The position numbers and the translations under genes were made by a program. A stretch of DNA of 64,000 nt from the NCBI RefSeq assembly GCF_051014685.1, contig NC_135060.1:6820001-6884000 (forward strand), read 5' to 3'. The notes below the pieces were generated by a model. That model was not told where the DNA came from. It saw only the letters and a program-made list of their open reading frames with translations, and searched no databases. Shown here one piece after another: positions 37,771 through 48,993 of this stretch. Numbering within the stretch: the stretch's first letter is position 1; each line of letters starts with the position of its first letter. This DNA comes from Ptiloglossa arizonensis (taxonomy: Eukaryota; Arthropoda; Insecta; Hymenoptera; Colletidae).

Positions 37771-38588
37771 GCAAAGTAAATAACCGTCTGACGTCGACTC
37801 AATCCAGACTAATCCCGAGCATTCGATGCTCTCTCCCGTTTATTTTCCATTTATTCTTCCTCGATGGCTTTCCATTCTCGTCCCCATCGCGAATTTGATA
37901 TTCTTTCGTTTCTTCGTCGCGAATTTTCTCCACCGGACTCCACATAATCGTGGATTCGCACAAGAACAGAAAAGTCCGACTACCATTTGCAAACAGTTTG
38001 CGCTGGAGCGAGTCTTCGGTTTTAATTCGAACACTAATGAATGCTAAAATGAATATAAACATTTCCGTTGATCCGCTTTGGAGATTTCGCGTCTCCCTCG
38101 GAGAGTTTCCTATGCTTCGAGCGGATTCTCATTCCGGGACGAGAGAGACCCAAGTACCCTGTTGACGACGGTCAGAGTCTCGTATTGTTCTTCGAGGTGG
38201 TCGGATCATTTTAATACGAAATAAGAAAGTATCTCCGCTGTGCACAGTAGAGAATTTTTTACGGGATCGGGACGGATAACCGAGAAATTTCGGTAAATTC
38301 GCAAATTTATTAGGATTCTCGAGAGAGCTGGAGAATTTTTCTCGGAAAAATTCCCAAAAGAGTTCAGATTTCTCGGGGGTACTGCTTAATAGCGTACACA
38401 ATGTTCACGTTTGTTTACAACGGATGACACAATTTAGGAAATCGGTGTTTTGAATAACTTCGCGAAAACTGGCAGAAGAAATGAAATTCGCGAATCCTTT
38501 CCAAGAGTGTCGTATAAATAAACGTGCGACTGTGTATTTATATATTTCGTAGATTGCAGTACTGCAGAATAGAACAGTGGCCGAGCTC
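37771..38588. other. Non-coding DNA, no gene seen
   Basis: Frames on both strands over 37800-38160 are chance-like. 38260-38370 contains degenerate CGGGA/ACCGAGAAATTTCGGT strings related to the repeat at 38592. Confidence 0.5.
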
Positions 38589-38591
38589 TCG

Positions 38592-38645
38592 AGATTTTCC
38601 GGAATTTCGATTTTCTCGGGAATCTCGAAATTTTCGGGAAGTTCA
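38592..38645. repeat. 18 bp degenerate tandem repeat, three copies
   Basis: AGATTTTCCGGAATTTCG, ATTTTCTCGGGAATCTCG and AAATTTTCGGGAAGTTCA follow each other. In one plus frame they read RFSGIS, IFSGIS, KFSGSS. The frame (38577-38759) has no other sign of coding, so the codon periodicity is a by-product of the 18 bp unit. Confidence 0.8.
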
Positions 38646-41540
38646 ACCGACTCGACTCGTCCCTGGTATCAGATTCTCGTAGACTTTCGTTGCACAATGG
38701 ATTTGATCCGCGCGGTCGCATTGTTTACGATTTTGATTAACTTTCTGGAAATTTCGTAGAATTTCCGGGAACACTGTAACCACCGCAACACCGGCGCGAA
38801 TTAATTTACATTTTCGAAATTCTGACGTACCGGAAACTCGAATGAAATTCTACGAATCGGTAAACCGAGATTACCGCGAGCCGTGGATAACCCAGTGCAA
38901 GTAACGCAGTTCCGTAATGCGCTTTTTGTTTGGAAAATAGTTCCGTCCGATCGAGCAAACTTTTAACCGTAATGCGTTCAACGTGCTGCGGTCGACAATT
39001 CGAACTCTCGTCGATTCATTCCGGTGTAGTAAGTCATTCGGACGGAACACGGGTTTTCGCTTTTATGCGTGCGATTTGTTATACACAAATTAACGTATCG
39101 ATTTGTGTCGCGAACGTAACGACCGTAGCAATTTTTACCACGGTCCCGTTGCGCATACACGTGAGAATGAATTTAAAGGAAAATCCGCGCGCGCGATCTC
39201 GTTGTCATCGATTCGCGAATAAACGTCACTCGCGGCGCGAAACGCGAATAATTTCGATCGTTTCGAGGAATCGTCGATGATCGTCGCGTGTGCGTTCATT
39301 TTGCGTATCGAGGAATAATTTCGTCGACGCTTCTATTCGATTTAAAATACAAACGAGAAAGCGATCGACGCGAATGTACGATAATTCGTCTTTGTTCCAC
39401 CGAGATGTTATTTAAAGAAATAAAATATCCAATGAAAAGAAAAAGAAATCGAAAGGCGATAAAAAAGAAAAAAGGATGTATTTACACCCAAGAGTAGAAA
39501 TAAGTACAATGGAACAAAGGTAAATCGAACCTCAACGTTCGACCAAAGTAAAGATTCCGATTAATACAAAAATATACGAAAGAAACCATCGTTTGGCAAT
39601 ATTACAAAAAGGAAAAATTTTCATTGAAAATGAAAATCAGGTCTCCCGGTCCCTTGGATTTATCGCGAGGAAAATCGCCAAGATTTTCTGCAGGTTCGAG
39701 CGATATTCCCGCTGGTAATCGCGGACCGTGAACGCGTTAACGCTAAAATCCGAGAATATTTTCGGGAAACCGGGGATGCGACTAGGCGCGCGAACCGGCG
39801 TGCAGCTTGGCGGGGAAGTTTTGGCGCGGCAGCTCCAATAATTTCGGTTTCCGGTAATTCAGCGGACCGTGAGCCGGAACAGGAAAGCGGAGTAACAGGA
39901 AAGAATCGAGTCGAAAACGTGGTTTTTCGCGCCATATGTACGCTCTACTTTTAGTCCAGTTAACACGCCGATTTATCCCCTCGAAAGCAGCGACTACCAC
40001 AGTTTTTCGGGGCAGCTCTGCAAATCTCCGGCGTACGCGCGAACGGTTTTCGGTAGCGCGAAATACGAGCACGGATGTTCGACGTAGCGGTGGGGGGTCT
40101 CGGGAACGAGCCGAACGATTTAGGAGGGGCGGAAACAGAGGAGAGGGGACAGTGGAAACGGGCTGGTTGGCGCTGGCATTGTCGTTTTTCCGAGAATTCG
40201 ATGGAGCAATTCGAGAGAGGGGGTTCGAAAGCACGGGGGCTCGCGCCGCGACACAGCCTGGCGTTATTCCAAGCGCGGAAAACATTTAAAACAAAACCTG
40301 TTCGGGCCCTCTCGAGCGTTGTACACCAGACAGGTCAGGTGTGCAGCTAGGTATTCATTACTGTCAAAAATATCACTGGCTGCGTATTATACGCGCGCCC
40401 TGCTCGTTCGTATTTACCAGCGAGTTATCAGGGCACGCACGCACGCACTAATGTGTGCGTTTCGCGTGTCTCGTTTCACGCAAACTCTGAAACTCCGAAC
40501 GTCGCGAGAAACGGATATTCGTAGCGACGTCTCACCGATAAGTGACGCGAATTTACTCCCTCGATCTTTTTGCAATTAATGTCTCGTTGCCGTGTGCTTC
40601 TTATCCTACTCGGTCTTATCGTCGACCGAGTGAAATGAAAGTAGAAGATCGAGAAAATTACCCGATGTTCATTGAACGGTTTTTAGAGACGGAAAGCTAA
40701 TAAAAGGAGAAATATCTTGGATTACGTATATTTGGGAATTTATTTAAGTAACGGTGGTTATAGAATAAGGGTGATGAAAGTTCTAGGATATGCGTGTATC
40801 GAACGAGATAGTGGTAGGAACAAAATATGAACAAATCACACGATTAATAACTACGCTGACTACGATGTCTAAAGTACAAATTTCCGATCAGGGACGAAAT
40901 TAAATACCTCGAATCGTCCCTTTCGTTCTCACGCATTACCACAGTACGTGGACGAATATTCAACGATTTGTTGCAACAACGTTTCATGTTTTCAAACGAT
41001 GGATCGAAGATAACGAGGACACGAGATCCGGAAAGAAATCGAAACAGCGTTACGAAGTTACTCGCCCTTTCGTAAATATTCCAAGAGTTTGTTGCCAGTC
41101 GCGTCGTTGCAAAAAGCTCGACGATCGTTCCTCGTCGATCGGACGCGATTGTTAAAGTGGTACTCTTGGAGCCAATTATAATAAATGAATATTTCCGTTA
41201 CAGTTCCCCGATCGTTTCGTTACGCCGCGCCGGTACCGCGTTAACACGCGCCGCGGAGTATGCAACGCGCGATACACGCTCGCGACCAATCGTGTATTTT
41301 CACTTCGTGGATCTACCCGTAGATCCAGAACTCGTTAAAGTCCGTATCCGATAACGTTCGATAGGAACGGATCGCGATCACCCGTATTGGAATCTCAGGG
41401 ACTACCAGGACTTCTGAGAACTCGGGGATCCCAGCGACCGTAAGACTACCGAAACGTGTAGCACACTTGGGATTTACGAATCCTCCCGATGCATTAGAGT
41501 TTTACGAGACTCGTATCCACGGATAGATAGGGTAGATACG
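38646..41540. other. Mostly CpG-rich non-coding DNA; CpG-poor stretch at 40690-40920
   Basis: A short (GCAC)4 run lies at 40435-40450. Frames at 39660-40350 overlap on both strands. 40690-40920 has low CpG, no notable frames and an AT-rich texture similar to 37 kb, so it may be another old insertion. No gene is supported. Confidence 0.5.
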
Positions 41541-41804
41541 TTGCTCCGTGCATCTGGTCGGTCGTCTCTATCGTTCTCGTCGGGTCTGCTTTATTTCCTA
41601 TCGAGTTCCACAAGTTTGAGGTTTATCGCAACCGGTGTCGACTACTCAATGGCTCGTTCTCTTTTCTATCCAGAACTCAGAAGTTTCTGCAACCGTGTTC
41701 TACGAGTCTGGAAATCGTCTCTGTCTACGGATTGGACGAGATCGAGAATTGTCTCGGTATCGTGTACCGCGAGTTCAGAGATTGCCCCTATTGCGTTCCG
41801 TGTA

Positions 41805-42240
41805 GCTACGGATCGTTCACTGTGTAGTACCAGTTCGATTGCGATTGGTAATAGCTTACGACATTTGAGATCCTCGTCATAGCTTACGATACTTGAGATC
41901 CTCCTTCATTGTGTAGTACGAGTTCGATCGTGATTCCTGTCACAGCTTGGAACGTCTGAGATCGCGAAGTACGAGTTCGATCGTGATCCTTGTCGTAGTT
42001 TAGCATTTCTGAGATCGTCCATCGCGTAGTACCGGTTCGATCGCGATTTTCGTTACAGCTTATTGCGTCTGAGATCGTTCCACGTGTAGTACGAGTTCGA
42101 TCGTAGATCCTCGTCACGGTTCACGATATTTGAGATCGTTCACCGAACAGTACGAGTTGGATAGCGATCCTCGTCGTAGCTCAGGACAACTGAGATCGTT
42201 CACCGTGTACTGGGAGTCGAGACGTAATCCCCATCGCGTC
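41805..42240. repeat. 60 bp minisatellite, about seven diverged units
   Basis: Units contain TGAGATCGTTCACC, GTAGTACGAGTTCGATCGTG, then ATCCTCGTC and TAGCTTACGATA. TGAGATC starts at about 41866, 41894, 41957, 42010, 42070, 42131 and 42191. The last four spacings are 60-61 bp; earlier ones are 28, 63 and 53 bp, showing internal deletion. More degenerate copies may continue upstream to about 41690 (CGTGTACCGCGAGTTC, TCCGTGTAGCTACGG). 60 bp is a multiple of three, so a minus-strand frame (41884-42117) shows a 20-residue period starting DRTRT/DRTGT, but there is no other sign that it is translated. Confidence 0.92.
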
Positions 42241-43500
42241 CCATGAGTTCGGTGGTCGTCCCCGTATACCGTATTTATGATGGATTCCGTCGGTCGCCAC
42301 TAGTTCGAAGCCACGAAGCTCCATCGGCCTCGATGGACTTCCGTCGAAGGTTCGAGACTCACGACCCATCGAGCGATCGATACCCTCGGAACTCGTCCGT
42401 CCTTTCTAAACATCCGTAGCAACCGCGGTCGATCGAGAACCAAGGAGTTCCCGAAACCACGATCGATCTAATATTCCGTGAATCCCCAGGGTCGTTGGAA
42501 TCGACGATTAAATACCGTTAATTATCGGCCAATGCGTTCCAGGGTTTCCAAGACTCCGTGGTCGCGTTTCGGTTTACGTGTTTCCGTTTAACGGTTCGCG
42601 GGGCGTCGTCGTTGTTGTTTCGTGTAATTGTACTCGCGTGGCACGTGTACGATCGCGTCTCCGTTGTTTTTGTTGTTTCTGCGATCTCGAACGAAATCAC
42701 GACGCTTCCTTCTTCCCTCGGTGTCAGTTTTGTAGGGTTTTCAGAACGCGCGCGTTATCGATGATTATCGGTTACCGAGAGTCTCGTTATCTCTCGATCT
42801 CGATTCGTTGTTTCGTTCTCGGAGACGAGCGATCTTCGCTCGGTAACGACGAATACGCTTCACGGGATACTTTGCAACGTATTCCTTAACGTAAATTTAC
42901 GCGAAGCCCGCGTTACTCGATATGGAAGCGGCACAACGAATCCCGCGCGTTGGTTTTTTCTCGGTCGTACCGCTATCGGTGCCGCGCAATAGAAATATCC
43001 ATCGATCGCTCGCGACACGAGAGAACCTATTTTTTTTTTTCTTTTATCTACGCGCGCGTAACTCTTGTCCGCGTAATACGGCAGACAGCAATTTCAAACC
43101 GCCGGTCGATCGATCTTGACTCGTGGCGGCGTTGAAACTTTCGCGTTTGGTAAATTACTCTCATTAAAGCGATCGCGTAGTGAGCCGACACGTACCATTA
43201 ATTGGACGAAAATTTGAATTCAAGAGGCTAGATGCGCTACTTTCCGAAACGAGCGTACACCTCGGCTTCAATTCGCTCGGATCTTATCGCTCGGTACGAA
43301 ATACCGCCAATTCCTCGACTGGTTACTTTGCAAATAATTGTATAATTTCGTTCCGATTGTTAAATTTCTCTAACGTTTCAATTCGTCGTTGTCTCTCGTA
43401 TCGGTTAGTCGATCTTCATCGAGGAACGTAAAATCGAAGAAAAAAGAAACGAACGTTCGTGATTCGTTCGACCCGATGTGCATTATTGTAAGAAAATTAC
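42241..43500. other. Non-coding DNA, no gene seen
   Basis: CpG-rich, with chance frames and a T-run near 43030-43040. Confidence 0.55.
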
Positions 43501-43502
43501 GC

Positions 43503-43661
43503 GAAACGAGCGCGAAAGGATATTTACCGGGAAACTCGCTCGACGCATACGGCGATGAATATTTTTCGTGCCATTGCTACGATATAATTAGAGGAAACGA
43601 GCGAAAGGAGATATTTGCTGGAAAACTGCTCGACGCGCGGGTCCATGAATATTTTTCTACA
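43503..43661. repeat. Tandem duplication, unit about 90 bp, two copies
   Basis: Copy one (from 43503) and copy two (from 43594) share GAAACGAGCG, AAAGGATATTT/AAGGAGATATTT, GAAAACT/GAAACT, GCTCGACGC and ATGAATATTTTTC in order, with spacing 90-91 bp. A plus frame (43389-43859, 156 codons) runs through both. Its second halves read LDAYGDEYFS and LDARVHEYFS, but the first halves are shifted by one base relative to each other, which argues against long-term coding. Confidence 0.82.
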
Positions 43662-44337
43662 TTTAATATTCTCGTTGAGCGAGGGTGTTTCCTTGGCGAG
43701 TGCGGGGGCGCGTCACAATTTACATTAACAAAATTACTCCGCGTCGAGAAGTGCACGAGGAGCGTAAAAATAGAACGCGCGGAGCGCGCTGGTAGGATCG
43801 GTACGCGACCGCGCGGAATTTCAAGGGATGTCGGGCGATTAATACGTACGCGTCGTTGAATCGGCCCGATTAAATTACAGGAACAAACGATTAAATAAAA
43901 CGCACCGCGCGTGTTAAATGAAGTGTTTATCGCGCATCGATGTAAAAGAAAAAAAAAAAAAAACAGCGTCGCGCGTTCGTTCGACACCGATGTGCACCGC
44001 ATCGCGGTGAACGTATTCCCGTTTGTACCGTGAAACGTATCGTTCGGAAGAACGAATTAATTCACCGATAAAATTAGCTCTTCGTTACCGATCGTTAACG
44101 CGAAAACGGGTGGGTGAAAAGGACCGCGTACGATCCAGCGACTTTATAAAAGGAATCTCGAGTCGCTTTGGTATTCTCGGCGTTAAAATTGGCCGGTGGT
44201 CGTTTATCGACGTTCCTCGAGCCGTTGGAACCGCTCCGAAATTTCCCAATTTAGACGCAGTCCGTAATTACTTCTAACAAAGCCAATTATTTATCGTAGG
44301 TGGTCACTGGCGAGGGGGCGAGCGCGAGAGGGAAACA

Positions 44338-44360
44338 CGGAGCGGAGCGGAGCGGAGCGG
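44338..44360. repeat. (AGCGG)n pentanucleotide repeat
   Basis: Four AGCGG units preceded by a partial unit. Confidence 0.88.
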
Positions 44361-44990
44361 AACCCGAGAGAAAAATGGATACGCAGCTTCGATAATTGAT
44401 AGGAGAATTATGAATCGCGCAGTCTCTCCCGGACACGAATACATTTTGTAACGGGAGCGGGAGGCGCGGCCATGAATATAACTCACTCCTCCCGGTAATT
44501 GAATGCCCGGGTTGCACGATAAACGGGACCGACTCGGTCTCCTCGCTCGCGCACCGGCTAGAAATATTTGCTCTCATTAATGAAAACGCCGAATCTCTTT
44601 TCTTTCCATTTTTGTTCTTCTTTTTATTTTTTTTTTTTTTTTTCAACCTTCCTCGTTTCAACTCGTCGCGGAAATTGCGTGTTTCGGGCCGGGTCTCGAG
44701 TTACGATTTTTATTTCCGGAGACCGTAATTACCGTACACGAGGCCGTGTACACGCCCGCTTCTATCCTCCGCTCTCGATCGAATCGCTCGTTCTTTTCCG
44801 CTCGTATCTTCCACGCTTCGCTCCTCGTTCTCTGCCCGCTCGTTTCTGTTCCTTTTCTCTCGTCGTTCCCTCGTTTCGGACCCTTTATCGTTCGTTTCTC
44901 TCTTTCGACGCCCAGTCTCGTCTTTCGCTTCACTCTCTCGCGTAACGTAACCGTGTGTTTCTCTGGAGCGGAATTTTGTCACGATCGGGA

Positions 44991-45026
44991 GGTTCGTTCG
45001 ATGCACGGGGTTCGTTCGATGCACGG
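44991..45026. repeat. 18 bp perfect tandem duplication
   Basis: GGTTCGTTCGATGCACGG occurs twice in a row without mismatch, so it is recent or maintained. Confidence 0.9.
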
Positions 45027-45621
45027 GGTACGCGAGAGAACCCCCGTGAAAATCGAACGGTGACGGAAGCTTGCAAAATGAAAAAAAAAAGAAAAAATGA
45101 TCACTCACTCGCGAGGCCCGGGATCGCTGCCTCGGTGATTCGGTCAAGTACAGTTTAGCGAGAGTTAACGAGCAGGGTTGAACGCTCACGCGAGTAGGCG
45201 GTCGCGTGGATTCCCGCGCCGGTTGCTCCGCTCCGTCGATTTAAAATCCGCCAGATTCTCCGGCGCATTCGTTTATTTCCTGCCTTTAATGCACGCGATA
45301 CGCAGTCGCGCGGATGTAATTTTACCGCTCAGACGAAGTTTTATGACCGGAACGGGATACAAACCGGATGAACCGAAGTGTTTACCCGGTCAGCTGGACG
45401 CTAATACGATTTATTCGTTTACGTTCGCCGGTTGGAATTTTCGCCGAATCGTACAATCGGCTTCTTTCCGAAGATTTTCAGTTACGCACGGTGGAGGCCT
45501 GTTAACGAACGGCGTTGAAATTTACACGATGGTTAACGCGATTACGCGAATCGTTTCACGAGATGAACGTACGAGCGAGTCGAAAGGGAAAAACGCGCGA
45601 ATTTGTGAAGGAATGTAACTA

Positions 45622-45751
45622 TTTGGTTGTTCGTAAAGTCATCTCGTTTTCCAAAACGGAGGGTAGATCATTGAATAAAATGTTTATACACTCTACAAAA
45701 ATCGTGTTTCATTTTTACCAAAAAAACGAAACGACTTTGCAAACAACTCAA
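45622..45751 (+). mobile_element. Mariner-type miniature transposon fossil, copy 3
   Basis: A 130 bp element flanked by TA at 45620-45621 and 45752-45753. It starts TTTGGTTGTTCGTAAAGTCA. The right end in reverse complement reads TTGAGTTGTTTGCAAAGTCG. The interior matches copy 1 more closely than copy 2 in ATTGAATAAAATGTTTATAC, and shares AAAAATCGTGTTTCATTTTT with both. It is non-coding and more diverged at the ends than copies 1 and 2. Confidence 0.86.
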
Positions 45752-45835
45752 TAGAAACGTCGACTGTATGTCGGAACAACAAATACCTGTACATACCAAG
45801 TACGTTAAAACCACTAATAATTTAATCATTTTCGT

Positions 45836-46192
45836 TTATTCTAAACCCTCGCTAAACTTACAAAAATAGATTATCGCTTGTTCTTGGTCACTCGAGTGAT
45901 CTCTTAACGAGCAAACAATCTCTTGTTCGTATATTCTGACCTTTCTTGAGAACGTTTCTCGATCGTTTCGAATCGGTTCGAGTCTCGAGTGCATAGCCTG
46001 CAACGCGATGACGTTCACAGCCGTTGCATCGCTACACGAACAGATACGTCCCTCGCATGAATATGAATCACGACGAAGTACAAATTTGGTCGACTCGAGC
46101 ATCTTGTTCAGCGTCGTTTCGTTTAATGGATCGTAAGGTTGTCCAGGGTACTCTGTAGTGCACGATGAGAGTGCATTGTCTCTACTGTGCAC
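45836..46192 (-). other. 118-codon open frame, coding doubtful
   Basis: A minus-strand frame (GTG start) with TTEYPGQPYDPLNE and TLNKMLESTKFVLRRD, then CSCSDATAVNVIALQAMHSR, is more balanced than shadow frames nearby. An acceptor-like AG (TTGTGCACAG) lies at its upstream edge. No domain is recognised; it might be a scrap of an old retroelement or chance. The neighbouring 46200-46560 is low in CpG without frames. Confidence 0.12.
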
Positions 46193-46763
46193 AATTTAAC
46201 GTAATATAGCCACTATAGGGAGCCGGTAAGTTAACCAGCGGGACGACACAGAGGCAAGAGGGATTTTAGCGCTCTAGTTTCCGATGGAAGCACAAACACA
46301 GCATCGGAACGGTGCGAGATAACGTAGAAATTGTACTTCGCGGAAATTGTAATTATTTAGACTCTTTTCCGACCGAAATGAATTCAATAGCATTCCTTGA
46401 ACTCTTCGATTACCAGTTTCCTACAATACGCAAGGAATACTCGATACTGAGGTAATACTGTTCGATATTGACTATGGCAAGCTAGTTTTATTATTTCGGG
46501 GAATTTTTTAATTTCGCGTATAGAAATACGCAAGTCGTTCGGAGCTGAAAAATCAAAATTCCAGAAACTGAACGCGTTCGGAGTTCTGGTATCGGTTCAC
46601 AGCCCGCGTCGAAATTCAGGACCCGTGTATCGCGTTCGATATTACAAAATATTTCGATGCACTGTTTTCTCTAACTGTATCGAAACTTGGGACGCAACAC
46701 CTCCCATAACGCGATTAACTCGTTCCGTGTTGCATCGAAACCGTATCGAACGAAACCTAGTCA

Positions 46764-47471
46764 GTGCGATGGAAACGTTCGCGTTGGACGAGAGTCGTCC
46801 AAGTTCGTCAAACCGTGTTACACGGACACCGTGTTTTCAGAGTGCGGTGTTACGAGAGGATCGAGCGAGACTTGGTAGAAATTCTCTCAGGAGCGTATTC
46901 AAATCGCTCCAAGTTGTTTCGGTGTGTTACGTTCTCTGCGAATATCATCTATCGGAAAAACGTTGATATCGCGTACAACGTTAAACAAGTAATACCATTC
47001 GTAATATTTCGTATTACTCGAAGCTTCTCCTTTAAGCGATTACTCCGAAAACGAACCCCTATATCGATCAGAACTTTTTTAATTCTTTTAATGTACCGAA
47101 TTCATCTTCAAAGCGCTCCTTTGAAACAAGCGAGGATATTCGTACAAAGCTCCCGTTTGAATACGCTCGCAAATGAGCAACCCGCTGTGCCTTATCTTCT
47201 AATTCAACGCGAGCCGCGCCGATACTATCCGCGCGATATAGTTGCTTTCACGAGTATCGACGCGAGTAAAATAAAATTTCGAACAATCGTAACTTTTACC
47301 GTATCTTCTACGTACACTTTTCATTCGAATAAAGTAAATTCTCTCGTTAGACTCGTAGGAATAAATCACGCCGAATCGAGCATAGTTTTTACCAATCTTT
47401 ATTTATCGAACGTTTCGTCAAACCGTTGTATCGTAACACGTACGTGTTACGGCTTTTTCGCGGCAAATTGA
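46764..47471 (+). other. Longest open frame in the window (235 codons), probably chance
   Basis: An ATG-initiated frame rich in Arg/Ser/Ile/Phe/Thr, the composition expected from TCG/CGA/ATT-rich DNA. It has no signal peptide, domain, repeat or catalytic motif. It lies between a mariner-type and a piggyBac-type fossil. In 64 kb of stop-poor sequence a frame of this size is not very surprising, so I do not call it a gene. Confidence 0.15.
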
Positions 47472-48745
47472 TAAGCTTACAACGTAAATACGTACTCGTG
47501 GTACAAGCAAACAATCACGTTTAATCGATACCGTGTTAATTAACTAAAACTTTACGTTTCGTTTTCCGGTTCGAATTGATCAGCTCGAATCCGCAACGCG
47601 AACGTTCGCGGTCGAATACGCCTCGACGTGTTTTCACGTTGGTAATTCGATCGTAATCGAGCAAACTCGCGACACCTCCGGGCGTTTGCAACGGTTCGAA
47701 GAAAAATGATATTTTAAGTATCAACGACCGTGCTGGAAAGAAAGTAATTAAAATCGACCAGGCTGCGAGAGACAGAGGTGGTACAATCGAGGGAAGAGTT
47801 CCAAGTAGACGGAGAAACGTGTAACCGGTCGGTTCATCTAAGATCAGTAGTTTACTACGAAAACGAAGAACAGTGATTCGGGTCGGACGTTTCTCTTGCT
47901 TCGGGAGTAGATTGGCTCCGGGCTGTTGCAAATCCTGCGCCGGAAATCGATGAATTAAGTATCAATCTTATTCCAGATAGGGAAACGTTAGATAAGACGG
48001 GGTAGGAGATTTAGCCGGTGACTTGTGATTCCCTGCTTTCTTAAATTGCTCCACGGTCAATGAACGCGAGGAAAGAATTTCCGGAAATGTTACTCTCTCC
48101 GCATTGCAGCAATCGTCTACCTCTGGGAAAGAAAATACGGTGGAACGTCGATCGTTTGGAAATATTTTTTTAACACTTTCAAGACAGAAACGCGCGACAA
48201 TCTTCTTTTCTCGTTCGTCGTCTTCGCTTTTTTGGAAATCGTTAATTATTTTCACAGTACCGAATTATTTTTGTCGCTCGAGCAAGAATTTCGTCCGATA
48301 CCTTCGAAATACCAACGACGACGACGACAACGTTCTTCTCTGACCGATAATTCCAAGAATACTCGTCTCGAAACGTTTCAGACACTCGGTGTAGAACTCT
48401 CCAGATACACACACCTGTAATCGTAACAGTTTATTCCAGTGAAATATTTAGGGATTTAGTCGCGAGCGTTGCTACGCATACCATATACCAGCTTTGGTCG
48501 TGCATCCTCCAGACGTCACAAATTTTCGCCTCGACGTGTACAGAGCACGGTGCACGATCCATACTTCTGTTTACGATTAAGAACAATTTCCGAATTATTC
48601 ATCTCGAGTAATAAATATTTCGCGAAAGTTTCTTCGATCGGTCGATAATTCGCGAAACTGATGTTTCTCGTAATTCGAAAACGCACAAGGTGAGAATAAT
48701 CGATATATAACTGAGAAAATAACACTCGAACGGTTAAAAATATAA
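47472..48745. other. Non-coding DNA with a CpG-poor block at 47740-48130
   Basis: The block around 47740-48130 is lower in CpG. A minus frame (47536-47931) contains LLILDEPTG, which looks like the Walker B/D-loop of ABC transporters, but none of the surrounding ABC motifs (signature LSGGQ, H-loop) is present, so this is taken as chance. 48420-48500 has no frame of interest. Confidence 0.45.
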
Positions 48746-48752
48746 ATCTTAA

Positions 48753-48988
48753 CCCTTTCCACTCGAGAGGCGATCCTCGATCGCCACTCAATTCAGTTTA
48801 CTTTCTCCAATTCGGAAAACCATCGTTTGGAATTGAAATTAAAATCAATTACTCCTTTCTCGTAAGATGTGAACGTATGTATATGAAATGTTGAAATGAA
48901 AATGTTCCGTTTGAAATGAATTACACGATTCAAAGGATTTTATCGAGGTGCTAGTTTCTGGTAGCAGAGAAGCTTCGAGTGCAAAGGG
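48753..48988 (+). mobile_element. piggyBac-type miniature transposon fossil, copy B
   Basis: A 236 bp element bounded on both sides by intact TTAA (48749-48752 and 48989-48992), the precise target-site duplication expected for piggyBac-family insertion. It starts CCCTTTCCACTCGAGAGG and ends CTTCGAGTGCAAAGGG, so its right terminal repeat in reverse complement is CCCTTTGCACTCGAAG. A subterminal GGCGA-TCCTCGA-TCGCC can fold near the left end. It is collinear with copy A. It has no transposase frame. Confidence 0.86.
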
Positions 48989-48993
48989 TTAAA

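Larger units (their letters stand above)
43662..45620. other. CpG-rich non-coding DNA with homopolymer tracts, no gene seen
   Basis: Poly(A) at 43949-43963 and a T-rich tract at about 44618-44643. 44370-44560 is less CpG-dense with ATTA-type motifs and could be a conserved element. Long frames at 44568-45189 overlap on both strands. Confidence 0.5.

Noticed and set aside
41884..42117. Repeat protein with 20-residue units
   Set aside because: The period is a direct consequence of a 60 bp minisatellite. There is no start context, domain or conserved residue pattern beyond the DNA repeat.
47536..47931. LLILDEPTG in a minus-strand frame, like an ABC-transporter Walker B/D-loop
   Set aside because: No ABC signature motif, Q-loop or H-loop lies around it, and the following residues do not fit an ABC domain.
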